A stretch of 64,000 bases of DNA from Tricholoma matsutake (taxonomy: Eukaryota > Basidiomycota > Agaricomycetes > Agaricales > Tricholomataceae): the NCBI GenBank assembly GCA_026075535.2, contig AP026545.1:5022001-5086000 (forward strand), read 5' to 3'. Under the pieces are notes generated by a model. It was given only the letters and a program-made list of their open reading frames with translations, made no database searches and was not told where the DNA came from. Shown in pieces: positions 34,790 through 47,100 of this stretch. A program made the translations under genes and the position numbers. Each line of letters starts with the position of its first letter. Within the stretch, counting starts at the first letter, position 1.

Positions 34790-35337
34790 CGATAGTCAGA
34801 AAGTCTGGGTATTGGAAATTCCCGCGAGTCCCGCCCATCCGTCCCACTCAGTCCTGTCCCCTTGATGTAACTCAACCAATCAAAGATAATATAGAATGTA
34901 CATTGCAAATTATTACCGAGAAATAGGTTGATTACATATGTATCAGTGATATGGGTCACAATTGTGGCTTGTGCGTGACATCGAGTGTCGCGAGTGTCAT
35001 ATGGATGTTCTACTCATCTCATGGGCATTTTGAAGGTATAGATAGTTAAACACTGTGACATGGTTCAGAATTAATCATGGTGGACTTGTAGCAAGAGGTA
35101 GACACACTGCAGTGCCTAAAACCAAGTCAGACAGCCAAAAGTCATGTGACTCAAACAATATTGAAATAATGGGCAGATTATGAGCTTCTCCGACATGCAC
35201 AGATAGCTTAAATCTGTAGACTGGCAGTATGTAGCAGGTACTCAAATATCAAATTTGGCAGTGGTGCACTCATAGGACTGGGCGGGATGGGCGGGACTCG
35301 CGGGAATTTCCAATACCCAGACGTCCTCCCGATAGTC
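34790..35337. repeat. 8-bp direct repeat CGATAGTC flanking a MITE
   Basis: CGATAGTC occurs at 34790-34797 and 35330-35337, immediately outside the element at 34798-35329. An 8-bp duplication is the size made by hAT transposases. Confidence 0.65.
34798..35329. mobile_element. 532-bp hAT-type MITE with 37-bp terminal inverted repeats
   Basis: The arms 34803-34839 and 35286-35322 are perfect reverse complements over 37 bp, beginning GTCTGGGTATTGGAAATTCC and rich in GCGGG/CCCGC. The outermost four to seven bases are imperfect. No coding frame lies between. With the 8-bp flanking duplication this is a non-autonomous hAT-like element. It sits between the two ABM paralogues, just after copy A. Confidence 0.8.
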
Positions 35338-35479
35338 GCGCTTGGGCTAAGTTGGTATCATCTGACCTCAAATTGGGTTAGTAAGGCAACGCGGGAGTTC
35401 CTCTTCACTCCTTATTCACAACCTCTCTGCGACGAGCCTCATTACTGTTCAAGTTAGCACCCCGTTGTCTCTCGACCAC

Positions 35480-36284
35480 ATGCCCATCATAGAACTAGTA
35501 TCGTTTCCTTGTTCCGAAGGCTTCATTAATGACCGCGCTACAGTCCTTGGACCAGCAATAGAGCCTTCTCTTCAAATCCCAGGGTTTATCCGGTATGTCA
35601 ATTCTCCTTGCAGCAGTCTGCACAACGCTGATTTGAAGAATATAGAGCCCATCATGCCTTGCAGATTGAGAAAGGAGATCAAGAGATCGGATATCTTGCA
35701 ACTGGTACTGATCCTCGGCGGTATCAGTCAGGTGGGCCACAAACTGAACACGTCGTTGTTTTCTAGTCTGGGAATCATATGAAGACCACAAAAAAATCAT
35801 AAACTCCATTCCTGACCGTGACGAGTTGGTTCAAACAGTCTTAGGTCCAGCGTTAGCTGGAAAACAAGAAGTACGACATGTTGACAACTTTACGGGAGGC
35901 AACCCTGAAGACCCCCTCGCCGCACCCGTAACGGAGATTGTCACGGCCAGATTAAAGGAAGGCGGTTCCATGGATGACCTCAATGAGAATATTCAGAAAC
36001 TTGGTGAGATTCTTCGAAAGGCTCCCAGTTGTCATGGGGTCGTCTGGGGAAGGTGCATAGAGCATCCTGATACACCCATTGGTTTGCTTGGATGGGACAG
36101 TGTCGAGGTAGGTCTTTTCCCTTTCCCTCATTTTGGTAGCCGTACTGATTTGTCTTGTTCGCAGGCACATTATGCGGCAGCGAAAGAGGAAGAAGCATCT
36201 TCAGCTGTTCGTGGATTATTCGAAAAAGCCGACGTTCAACTCAAACATGCCAGTTTTGTGAAGTATCCAGCGTGGATCAAATGA
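35480..36284 (+). CDS. dimeric alpha/beta-barrel (ABM-like) protein, copy B
   Basis: A tandem paralogue of copy A. From ATG 35480 it reads MPIIELVSFPCSEGFINDRA. A GT-AG intron (5' site near 35594, acceptor GAATATAG) follows, then RAHHALQIEKGDQEIGYLAT, then an intron and VWESYEDHKKIINSIPDRDEL. The second half reads VTEIVTARLKEGGSMDDLNE and GWDSVE|AHYAAAKEEEA, ending AWIK-stop at 36284. Exon count and intron positions match copy A, including SVE|AH, so the pair arose by duplication of one locus before or apart from the MITE insertion between them. Function unknown; possible small oxygenase or heme-binding fold. Confidence 0.7.
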
Positions 36285-36387
36285 AGCGCTGAGAAAACAT
36301 GAATGTAAAAATAATAGACGTCATAATTATGACCAGCAGAAATCTGTCCGTTTAAGAAGAGAAGGCCCGGCATAATTCGGTCGTCGA

Positions 36388-38147
36388 TTATCGTTTCCAT
36401 GCAGCAGCCTTCTTTGTCATGAAAATGCAACTGAAGTTTTGCACATTCTTTCTGAACCACGGAAGCCAGTCAGGTTCAATGAGCGAGCATCCATCCGCCG
36501 TCAAGGACACAATTCGGGCAACTGTGGGCGTGAGTGAGGAGTCGACACCTTCATCAGATGTACCACCAGACGTGTTTGGTAGGCGGGACCTAATGAGACG
36601 CACAAGAGGTCCTGTTTTGATATCGGGAGAATGAGATACATTGAGGTGTGTCAAAGAAGGACATGGCATCTTCACTGCCGGGACGTCCGAGTTTTCAAGA
36701 AGCGGACTGTCTGGCGAAGCAGGAAGGGGAATGGTCAGGGCCTCGATGACTTGATTTACGGTATACGAAAGATGAGAGAGCTCCAAGGTTTCTAGCGACA
36801 TCGTTTGATGTAACAGGGCGATGAGGATGGACGGTGAGACTGAGCACCTGCTAATGCACAGCTCCGTAAGGCTAGTCAACCCTTTCCCTGTGGCATCGCA
36901 CAATCCATAGTCGAGAGATCCGGTCACTCGATAAATACATAATCTCCGTAAATGCTGGAAGTAGAGATATTCAAAGATAACGGAGGCATCGGCGCCTTCG
37001 AGTTCTAAGTCGGTAAGTTTCGAAAGAAGCAATGGAGGTCCGTAGGAGGGGACAGGCAATGCTGAATTAAGACTGCATGATTCGATGAGGAGAGTTTCGA
37101 GATTTGGGTTTGATTTCAACGCCAAAAACATTCCGATCCCTCCGTCAGAACTACGAGCAGCTAGATATCTCAAATTCTCCACATGGGCGGACAGAGTAGA
37201 CCAGGAAAAGTTACAGTGACTCATAGTCAAGGCTCGTAACCCGGAATTTTCGAGGAAGAGAGTGCGCCTATCGAGAGAGAGAGCTGAGAGATCGTCTATT
37301 TGGAGATCTTCCAACGTCGAGAGTATGTGGGACATTGATATCGACTCCAGATATTGTGCAAGGTCCCAACCCTCAATCTTGCAAATTCGGAGCCTGTCCC
37401 ACTCCAAACCACGAAGTGAATCGAACGGCCAATCGAGGTTACGAAGAACCTCTGCTCGAACTCGAAGTTCACGAATTCTGCCTTTTGATCGAATGACCCA
37501 CAGAGCAACTTTTCGAGAAGGGTTACGATGTGTGATAACAAGAGTATCCCACAACGCTGGGATGTTCCAAGCAATGTCTCGCCACCCTTTGTTGACATGA
37601 AGCAAAATCAAGAGTTGGTTCTGGGTCTCTGAGACGAACAAGCGGAAGATTTCTGCAAAAATCTCGATTGGGAGTTTCCCGAAATGATACTGAACGCGTC
37701 GCCTATGCTCCTCAATCTGCCTCTGTGCCTCAAGCACGTTCTCCTGTAATTTCAAAAGCTCGAAGCGACGCTTCGTGTCATCGGCCTTGATTCTCTCCAA
37801 AGCCATCGTGACCATTGTCAGAGACGCGTCTAGCTTGCGTGTTTGAAGGAAAAGTCGCGCTGCGCGCCCGTAGCCTTGCCATCGGTCCTTGGCGAGCTCG
37901 ATAACTTTTATGGCATCTCGAAGTGCATCTTTCGGCTTTTCTAGTTTTTCATAAACGGCAGCGCGAGAATCGTAGACAAGATATTGCTGGTCTCCACCTA
38001 GTTCAATTGCCTGTTTCCCTTTCGTTGAGTTAAAGGTCTTGGCAATGAGAAAATTGTATTTGCCTTGTTGAAATGCTGCAGAGCATCATCGAGAAGCGAG
38101 GATCGAAAGCTAGATATGCCATCATTAAATGAGGCTTTCCACGACAT
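36388..38147 (-). CDS. TPR / F-box / LRR protein (Pof3/Dia2-like)
   Basis: Two exons. Exon 1 (38064-38147) encodes MSWKASFNDGISSFRSSLLD and DDALQHFNK. A 53-bp intron with GC at the donor (38011-38063, AAG|GCAAAT...AACAG) joins it to AIELGGDQQYLVYDSRAAVY, completing a tetratricopeptide region that continues EKPKDALRDAIKVIELAKDR and GYGRAARLF. A coiled coil follows, then the F-box FGKLPIEIFAEIFRLF and about 12 irregular leucine-rich repeats, ending AAAWKR-stop at 36388. The TPR-F-box-LRR order is that of yeast Dia2 and fission yeast Pof3, SCF adaptors for replisome and chromatin proteins. Orthology is inferred from architecture only. It is divergent from CDC37. Confidence 0.8.
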
Positions 38148-38381
38148 TCCAGATGAGCTCCTGAGGATTGTCGCCAACTTCTACCTATTTGAGCCTAATT
38201 AATAACAGATGATTTGCAGTTGTACTAGAACCTCAGTTTCCCAGCGTCAGCGGTACAAGCAGGGCTACCGTAGTAAAAGCCTTGATTGTGGAACAAAGAC
38301 CGTATGTTCCAGAACTTTCGACCAACTCCATGTATATATAACCAGAGATCTTTGGTTTTGTATCACCATCTAGTCACAACC
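38148..38381. promoter_or_regulatory. divergent promoter between TPR/F-box gene and CDC37
   Basis: The 234 bp between start codons (38147 minus, 38382 plus) must hold both promoters. A TATATATAA sequence at about 38333-38341 lies some 45 bp before the CDC37 start and could be its TATA element. Confidence 0.45.
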
Positions 38382-40080
38382 ATGCCCTTGAACTATTCCA
38401 AATGGGATCAGCTCGAAGTCAGACTCCCTATTCTTTAGCCTTCCCCCATGAACACTGATTGTTCTCTTTTGCTATAGCTATCTGACGATTCTGATATCGA
38501 GGGACATCCCAACGTCGATAAACGTTCACTCATCGGGTACGCAACCCTGCTACTTAGCAAATGTGCTCTTTCAGATTGTTATCCTTGCAGATGGAGACAG
38601 CGTGATATCCACGAGAAACGTCAACTAAGAAAGCAGACCATTGCCAGACTACGTGCCCAGATTGACTGCAACAATGTTATCCTGCCACGAATCACAGCTA
38701 TTTCAACTACTCTTACCGATCCTGCCCCATCTACGCCACCCACTGTTTATTTCAACTCGCTTGCAGAGCAGTTGGAGAAAAATCCTTCGCGGGACTGTCC
38801 GCCTACGAATGATCCAACGAAGATTGAGCAGACATACGACGGTATGATTCTGTCACTGCTTAAACAGGTCGGGGAAGAAGCGAAGATAAAGGTTAAGGAA
38901 GCTGGCGTCGCGGAGGCGGATAGGGGAAAAAAACTCGCAAAGGCATTAGCAAACGGCATGGCAGAACATATGAAGAGATTGAAGGAAACCATCGACAAGG
39001 ATGTTCAGAAACTTGCAGAAGAAGAAAAGGAGCAAAAAAAGCACATTACGAGCGAGGATCTACACGAAGGTTTCGAAAGCAAGGTTGGTCCTTTCGTTAC
39101 AACCCGTGATCGATGTAATTAAGTGGTCTGTAGTATGTTCCTCCGAAACCAGAACCTGCTCCTGTGCCAGTTACCAAGGTCGACAAAGGCAAACGGAAGG
39201 AAGCAACGACAGAGTTTGAAGTGTTGAACCCGAAAGCTGCTTCATCGGACGTTCCAGCCGTTGAAGCTGACTATGATGAAGAGGACGCCCTTCCCGAGTT
39301 GACCCCTTCTCTGGAAACTTTCTCAAAAATTCCCCTTAAAGCCTATGAAAAGTCTTTCGAGTTCATTCAGTCGCATCATGATGTGATCGTCCCAGGCGCG
39401 GCAGACGCCCTTCTCGTCGCCGGATTTCGAGCTCAGACGAAGGGGAAATCAAAATATGCGAAGCAATGTGTACACCAAAGTCTGCTCCTGCAGTACTGCG
39501 AGAAGCTTGGGGGAGATGGCGTCAGAGTATTCTTCCGAAAGCGAGTAAACTGTTCAGAACTTGGAGCATATTTTACTAACATTTCGGTAGGATGATATCG
39601 GGCGACCAGCGTGCGGAAACAGTCTTCGTCAACGACGTCGAAAGCACCTACAAGCACCTCGTAACTCGCGTTGAAGCCTCGCTTGAAGAGGAGGCCGGGA
39701 AAGAGCAAATTCAGCTTGTACCAGAAAATCCGAACCAGAACATCACTTTCAATGTACCCGACGGTCCACCTCCCGAGAACATAGTCCTAGAAGGTTCTGC
39801 GGAAGGAATGGATTTGGAGCAAGTTCGGAATGCGCTACAATTTAGATGGGATGTATTCGAAGCGTTCCCAGAGGACCTGCAGCAAGCTCTTAAAGGTGGT
39901 GAGCTGTCGGAGGTCAACAAAGTGCTTGGAGAGATGGATGTGGGAATGGCCGAGTCCGTCGTGCAGCAGCTGGATATGGCGGGGATTCTGAGTTTTGCAG
40001 AGGGTGGCATCCGGGACGAGACTCCTGCGGGGAAGGCGGCGGCGGAACAAACCTTCAATGCTGGTGTCAGCGCTTCTTAA
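38382..40080 (+). CDS. CDC37: Hsp90 co-chaperone Cdc37
   Basis: Five exons. Exon 1 begins MPLNYSKWDQLE and exon 2 reads LSDDSDIEGHPNVDKRSLI; this N-terminus, with the CK2-type serine context SDDSDIE, is diagnostic of Cdc37. Exon 3 opens WRQRDIHEKRQLRK, with the long kinase-binding coiled coil, and exon 4 spans the Hsp90-binding region (SHHDVIVPGAADALLVAGF, YAKQCVHQSLLLQYCEKLG). The C-terminal exon includes AFPEDLQQALKGGELSEVNK and ends GVSAS-stop at 40080. Cdc37 delivers protein kinases to Hsp90 in the cytosol. Introns are short and GT-AG. Total length is near 480 residues, in the family range. Confidence 0.95.
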
Positions 40081-40255
40081 TCGTAAGTATGAACATATCT
40101 GATGTACCCAAATGAATTGCCTGAACAAGGTTTGCCACCATCAATTACTTGCGTTACCAACTTGATCATTATATGTACTTTTGAGATGTAAACTGCAGCT
40201 ACCCTATGCACCTATGCGCGAGCTTGCATCCACTTTTTTTCCAAAGACTTCCTGA

Positions 40256-41010
40256 TCAGAGCAAGGTCACCCAGCTGATGTGTGGATCTTGGAGTATGAT
40301 AGCCGCTTTCGCCGCTGGCGCGCACCGCAATTCCAGAAAACCCCTCTTTTCCAGACCATGAGCATACCGTACACGTTGGAAGAAACCAGGCCAAATCCGG
40401 ACCTTGTAGATCAGCTTGATCTCTTCCACCATGCGTTCTGGAAGCCCAGGCTCAGGAAAACCGTAATTGTCGTCAAGCCACGATATATTCTCAGCATAAG
40501 TCTTGATGAAGATATCCAGGAAGGTGATCTGGAACATCATGAGCCGAAGGGTTGTCTGGGACTTTTCGAAGATCTTCTGAAGCCGATAGTCGTTTGCATC
40601 ATTCTCCATGACCTCCAACTCAGGCGCGTCCTTAAACGCCCAGCGCACGTTGCACACGATGGCTTCCTCGAGGAATGGGCCGTTGAGTTGTGTCCAACTG
40701 ATTGGGTTGGCGAAGACAGGTGGGAGCGCAACGACAAGCGTAACAAGCACGATCAGTACACCGAGGTCAGGAACTCGCGCTTTGATGCGGGAAGCAGGCG
40801 TTTGGATGAAGAGTTGCAGACGTGCCGTGGCTTCACCGAGAACAAGCGGAGTCGTGCGGCAAAGACACAGAAGGAGATGGAAGAGGTGGCAGTAGGAGAT
40901 AACCGCCTTTTCAGAAGCATGAAGGAGTGAGGCCTTGCTATGTCCTGTCTTGAAGCATGCAAGGCATCATCGCACGACTTCATCAAGGATACGACAATAT
41001 TATTCATCAT
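40256..41010 (-). CDS. hypothetical protein, family not recognised
   Basis: A minus-strand frame from 40750 to the stop at 40256 encodes 164 residues. It has a hydrophobic start and protein-like composition: NGPFLEEAIVCNVRWAFKD, then TLRLMMFQITFLDIFIKTYA, then PGLPERMVEEIKLIYKVRIW. A second minus frame (41010-40753) could be an upstream exon. The opposite strand also has a 216-residue frame over the same bases, which looks like a shadow because it is rich in arginine and lacks domain-like patterns. No domain is recognised and the gene model is uncertain. Confidence 0.4.
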
Positions 41011-42257
41011 GAACGCTTCCTTGCTTAAGTAGGCTCGTTGTCGGGAACAACAGTAGTCGAGACCGTGGGGCGCTGATCGAGCGGATGCTTGTGTGTATTA
41101 TGCTTAGGATTTAGTAGGATCACTCCGGATTCGAACTCTTGAGTTCAGATCCTGCCTGGCACTCCTGGCACTCCTGGCGCACCGTAATCGCCAGATTGAG
41201 GAGGACGTCATCATTTAGCATTCCCAGGAAGCAAGTGGAAGAAGGTGGTATCAGAACGGGAAGTTATGGGCGGATCAGATTTCATCTCGTCACCTCGGGC
41301 AACACGGTGGACCGGAAAATCATCAGACCCATACAAACATGCTTTGCAGCGCCACTGGGATATCAGCCTCTATGTTGACTGCCACCTGGGATTCAATTGT
41401 TGGCAACGACGTCAGCGCACAGCGACTTGTTTGGTCTTGTGGATATGCGTAGTGGTGTCCTCTTCGACTGCCATCTCTTAGTTGCGATTGTTCTTTCAAT
41501 AAGTCGCAGCAAATCCACTTCCTTTGAATTCCCGACACACTGGAGGAGACTTGTGGAGGGGACGAAGGCTAAATTCAACTGGTTCAGCAATTTGTCAACG
41601 TACAAACGAAGCATAGCCTACCCAGTTGTCGGGAAGGTGCAACGACAGATTCTTCCAGGGGCCGCAGGGTGGCGTAAGAATGAGGCAGAATTTCTGGATT
41701 CAGTGAAGATGTCTACCCCGGGATAAGGGGCCTCCAGAAGTTCAGCCACATGATGAAGACGGGCGAGGAGAGCATGAGACAGTGGCATTGGAGTGAATGG
41801 CTTGCACCCGTATCAAGATATCTAAATCCGAGGGTCCTTTTATAGATTTAAGGGTCGGAGCCTTTAGTGACCACGTTGAGCTCTGAGTCACGGTTCGAGT
41901 TAGCGACTCACAGAGATCGGTGTGGCCAAGAAAAATAGGGTCTTGATCGTGTACTTAGCTCGCGACGAAAAACACTCCGAGTCCTCCATGTGAGCGTTTC
42001 GAAAGTTGCTGGCAGCTGCATCCAGCCAAAGATCATTTCTGCGGCCGGTCATTGGCAAACACTGCGCTGGAAAGTTTCCCTGGGATTGTTGCAGGGATGG
42101 TCCAGTACTTAGCGAGACAGCAAAGCTATCCAGCGGCTGGCAGCCATGATAGTAATACGTGTGACCTAGTCACGAGATGTTACAGCAATTGCTCTCACTG
42201 CGTCATACTTAGCTTGGACATTTAAAGGTCGCGAGAACGGTAGGCTCGTCGCGAAGC
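41011..42257. other. intergenic region, no gene supported
   Basis: Short overlapping frames on both strands (for example 41397-41726 plus, 41393-41614 minus) show no domain and no consistent exon structure. A direct repeat GGCACTCCTGGCACTCCTGG lies at about 41158-41177. The last 80 bp should hold the promoter of the gene starting at 42258. Confidence 0.4.
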
Positions 42258-43880
42258 ATGACCGCTGTCCTAGATGCCACCGATCTAGCCTTGTCGAATG
42301 AATCGTGCAGAATATTTATAATCTCATCATCCCTAGCTCAGGGAATAACTTTCATCGATCGTACGCAAACCTTGCTGGTCCTTGTGTCCAGTCTCACAAC
42401 TGTATCTCAGGCGTACGAAAATTGGGAAATGTGCAATCGCAAGAATCGTCTGGAACGACATTCAATCCTACAGCGTTGTCCATGCCAGTCAAGATTCCTT
42501 GGACAATTTCCAACAAGTACTATTCTGCGTTTGTGCATTTTGCAGCCCATACGGTGCACGGCCTAAGTCCTCACCACCTCAAAAATGTCCCGGCAGTGAT
42601 ATTTGTCTGGGCTCAAGGAGAGGTTTGTCTATTCTTTGGATATACCTCGTGGAAGAGCTTCGTTCGCGATGCTGAAGACACGTCAGCCTTACCGAGATGG
42701 CATCGAACGCATTGCTCAAGATCTTACAGGATGCGAACCAGAAGTCTGTCTCGCAGTTAGGGTTCCTCATTTGCCATCCGAGTCCGTGGCCGAGGACGAA
42801 AGCGAGATAGACGCTTTCCTTTCGTCCCATGGATTCGAGTATGTAGATGCGACTGAAGAACGACCGTCGCGGCCGTCTGGTGACTTGCGTGAGGAAGATT
42901 TTGCAGGTTTGATAATCTTTTTACATGGCAAACAATGTATTTACTGCGGTTTCTCAGGCATCCCCCGCATTTCACGAGTATTAGACGCCCTCAGTACAAT
43001 ATTGTGGCCTTCCATGGAGACGAAAACTAAGGCCGACAAAAACCTAAGACAAAAAGACCGCGAGTTCCTGGACTGGGCGCAGAGCTCCCAGGATGACCGT
43101 TATTCGGCGTTGGAAGAACCGAGTACCAGCTCGGGTACAGAATCATTCGGCGGCGCCAGGGATAGGGTGCGAGAGATGCAGGAGCTCGCTCGTTGGCTTG
43201 AAGACGACGATTCGTTTGGCCGCAGCGATCCGTGGAGAACAGCAGCGTCTACAGCTGTTTCACTGTCACCAACATCCATGGAGATTGAGACTGGTAAATT
43301 ACCAGATGGCCACCTTGGGTTTGATGACGACTTCACCGGTTTCGTCTCGGCGCCCGCTGTTGATCCTCCTGATAGCCATGACAACAGTTCTGGCACGAGA
43401 AATATGTCGTCATTGCTACCCCCACATGGTGATCTCTACTGGTCGTTGGGCTCGGTGTCTGATTTTGGTGACAGTGATGATGGGAAACAAGAAAAGGATA
43501 GTGAAGACGAAGACGACGTTCCTACGCAAGAAGAAATTCGAGCTACCTCATCTCGAATATTTGGGATTGCTCAAACAGCAGTGACAGAAACTGGCCCAGG
43601 ATCACCTTCAGGGTTTCGGTCGGACGGCATCACTTTAACAGAAACATTCTCGTTTGATTCTGAATTGGAGACGGGTAGAGACGACGATTCATACGAAATG
43701 GCACCTTTTGATCTGTCTAAAGTGATTGGTACGCTAGAAGAGATGAAGGCGGAAATAGGGAGAATGGAAAATGAAGGTGAGCGAAGGAAAGCTGCGGCTA
43801 GAGTCGCGCTGGGGTTGGTGTACGGCCTTGAAGTGTCTAATATGGAGAAAGATGAAGCTACGGAGATTTCCGATGTGTGA
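42258..43880 (+). CDS. alpha/gamma-adaptin-binding protein p34-like (AAGAB/Irc6 family)
   Basis: Four exons. Exon 1 reads ...NESCRIFIISSSLAQGITF, an Rab-like beta-strand and loop start, and joins across a GT-AG intron (about 42360-42413) to VRKLGNVQSQ, then IPWTISNKYYSAFVHFAAH, then VPAVIFVWAQGE. After an intron it continues YRDGIERIAQDLTGCEPEVC, LAVRVPH and EIDAFLSSHGFEYVDATEE. The next exon reads IPRISRVLDALSTILWPSM, then a long acidic, disordered stretch. The C-terminus, VIGTLEEMKAEIGRMEN and RRKAAARVALGLVYGL, resembles the conserved helix of AAGAB. That family chaperones AP-1 and AP-2 adaptor assembly for clathrin transport. Assignment is by motif order and remains moderate. Confidence 0.55.
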
Positions 43881-44182
43881 TCGATCGGTGCCTGTGTTAT
43901 TATTCCACATGCTAATTTTTAAATCGACCATAGCTCATGATTCTATGTACTTACTAAGGTTCATTCTGACTGCTCTTATAGACTAACTGCAGTCAACGAT
44001 ACTAGGAACTAATAAGCCTTTGGTTCCAAGGACAGCTCATCAAGACGCTTGCTCTCGCGATTGTCAGTTGCCTGTTCAACTTTCTGACAGATACATCCAA
44101 GTTCAACGGAAAGTTGCAGGTTTAAATTCATGCGTATCGACTTGGTTTCCTTGTACCCAATTTTTTTACTCAGTGCACCACT
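43881..44182. other. short intergenic region
   Basis: No gene is seen. It holds the 3' end of the adaptin-binding gene and the promoter of the methyltransferase gene. Confidence 0.4.
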
Positions 44183-47100
44183 ATGACACTCGTTGAATCA
44201 CCTGACAACCAACCCTCCACTCATTCTCCGCCGGATCCCCGTGTTCGTCCTCACTTTCTATCATCTAAACCAACTCTATGGCTGAAAACTGCTTCCATGG
44301 AGTCACTTTCTTCTCCGGGAAAGCCTCGCACACTAGATCCTTTGAAATCTGCATCTTCATCGCTTAAGAAACGACATTCAACGTTTGTCCTTTCGCCGCC
44401 ACCAGAGCTACCACCGACACCTAACCCTCCTCAACGGCCCCTTCGCAACCCAGCCCGTAGAGACAGTGGGGTTTCCAACACTCCAACTAAACACAAATCT
44501 AAAAAACGGCCTTCGACAGCGACTGGAACCCCAGAGCAGGCTGTTCCGTGGGTGCCCTCTTCCCGCAATACCAACACTTCTACTACCAACATTCCTGGCA
44601 CCAGCGTTGGTTCATTCGTATCCAATTGTTCTTGTGCTTCATTACCAGGGACTGGACCTGTTGAGGAGGTCACTCCCTGGGAGCTATATCCAGTTCAAGC
44701 TACGACCAGCCGCCACACTTTGTCAACGGGTCCGACAGAAGAAGTTACACCATGGGAACTGTATCCTGTCTCGGCACCGAAACGAAATCGTTCTTCCCTA
44801 GCGACAGGTCTGGTGGAAGATGTAACTCCGTGGGAGTTATTTCCGGTTCCAATACCAGAAAAACCGGTCCCTTCGAACGAAAGACACACACGCTCAGCTG
44901 TAAGTGGGCTCCATCTGACTTCAAGTTGTCATAGATTCCGAGATTATCTATTATGTGTTCGCGTGTCTTGTTTCGTTCTGGGACTCTGATATTATTGACA
45001 TGCTGCCCAATGATGCTGATTCCTTTGCGTCATGCGATTCACTTCCTCATGCTATCATGTCGACCTTCCATCCCCATCATACTCACGCTGTTCCTATGTT
45101 TCAGTCCCGGCGTTCCACATCCTCTGGTCAGGGCAGATCATTATCCGACTTGACACAAATCCGGAGGCTTAAGCATGTGAGTGGAAAGGCATCAAAAACG
45201 CGCTCGAATACACTTTCCCCTGCCGTCGCGCAGAGTTCTGACCAAGGATGGGCGGCTGGCATCATCAAAGGTGCAGGTTCATCAGGCTCTGTCCCACCTT
45301 CGCCCAACTTATCACAAAAGGCTCCGTCCACAACAACTTCTGACGGGATTCGACTATCAACAACTTCCCAGAATCCTCAATTTTCCACTGCTGACCGTAC
45401 AATCCTTGAAGAACTTAAACGTAGCATCACTGCACGTGCAGCCCAGTTCACTACGAAGGGTGCAGGCATTGTCGAAGGATGCGGTGTTACCCGTCCTGGC
45501 AAGAAGCATCACCCCTATCGACGAGAAGAGGTTCCATACCCCCGGAGTTATGACCGTGAGGTTTTGGATCTGTACGTAGCTGTCAGAGTTCCCACTATAC
45601 ACCCATACGACGCTGATATCTGATGGTGGCGTAGGGATGTCTGGGAAACTATCTTCTGTCAAAATCTCTGTGAAAGCCTCACCTGGCACGTATTTCAAAC
45701 ATCACCAGCCAAAGTGTAATGTCCATATCAATGTTCATGTTCCTATCCTGACTCGTCCAACACAATCAGGCTGGATCTTGGTTGTGGTGAGTTTCCTGTG
45801 TTGCCAGTGGAAATTTGTTTGTGCACTGCAGCATTGCTTACGCTGTTGTTGCAGGTACAGGTACATGGATTTTGAACAGTGCTAGATCATGGAGGGTTTG
45901 TGATTTTCTGGCTGAAGTTGCCTTCATCTAATTGACGTGGACATCACAGGATTCTCAGTTTGTCGGTATGTTGTTCTCCAGCCGGGTGAATCCGGAAATT
46001 CATCTCGTGCATAGGTTTGGATATTGTCCCATTACATCCCGATCTTCAACAAGTTGGTTCGCCTGATCTCGCATCGAGAATTACATGGGTTCAGACAAAT
46101 TTGTGCGTCCTCGTGCTTTATTCCTATTTTGTTTCCTTATGGTTGGCAGTCTTGAGGGCCTACCGTTTCCGAATGAGGAATTCGACTTTGTGTGAGCGCG
46201 AAATCCGCTCCTTGTGATGTTCGACGTCAGGCTAAATAGGCGGGCTCTAGACATATCAAACGGATCGCTCTTGGCGTACCAGAGGACAAGGTGTTTTCTT
46301 TTGTAAACTATTGAGTATCAAGCTAACATGTCTATCTCAGTGGGATTTTCTCCTCGAGGAGATTTCACGAGTCATGAAGCCTGGAGGTGCATTCGAAGTA
46401 TGAGATTGCCTCTTGTCGCCTTTCAGGGTATTAATGTCTGTTGCGCAGATGCACGAAGAGGATCTTTTCTTCCCTGGAAAATTGCTTGAGGATGACAGCG
46501 ACTCTAATTCTGATCATGAATTTGTCTCATCACAGTCGTCTCCTCGCAACTCAACTGTTTCTGATATGCACCACGAACGAGATGGAAATGATTCTACGGC
46601 CACTCGTTCAAGGCATTCTCACGACTCAGGCGATGATTTAACGACGACCGCTACAACAAGCACTTTGCCGGAGACACCTTCACGTTCTGGTTCCCCGAGC
46701 ATTGACGTTGTCATCAATGGGGAGGGTGGAAAGGATGAGGCTCGGCATCTGCTTTACATCGACCATCCCGAGCTTGCCCAACCCAAGAAGACCGAGGGCA
46801 CAAAGGCTAGCTCACCTCATCTACGGTCTTTGGATTGGTTGCAGCCTGAGGTCAGTAGTGCCCGTTTGTCATACCACTCCAACCCCGCCAGTTCGTCTAC
46901 GTCTCTGCGAATGAGCTCGGTTACCAACGTACCACCAGACGGGTTATCTGGCAACACAGTTAATAGTAGGCCCGCAACCAGACGTCGAGGATATTCTTTG
47001 AACGCTTCTACCCCCCTACCTGCACCAAACGTCGTTCATCGTTTGCAGAATAAGTCCCAGGTTGCGATAAATGAAATACCAAAAACACCACAACCTCCTC

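Noticed and set aside
41105..41200. Minus-strand GTTCGAATCC, like a tRNA T-loop
   Set aside because: The stems around it do not pair and no cloverleaf can be drawn upstream.
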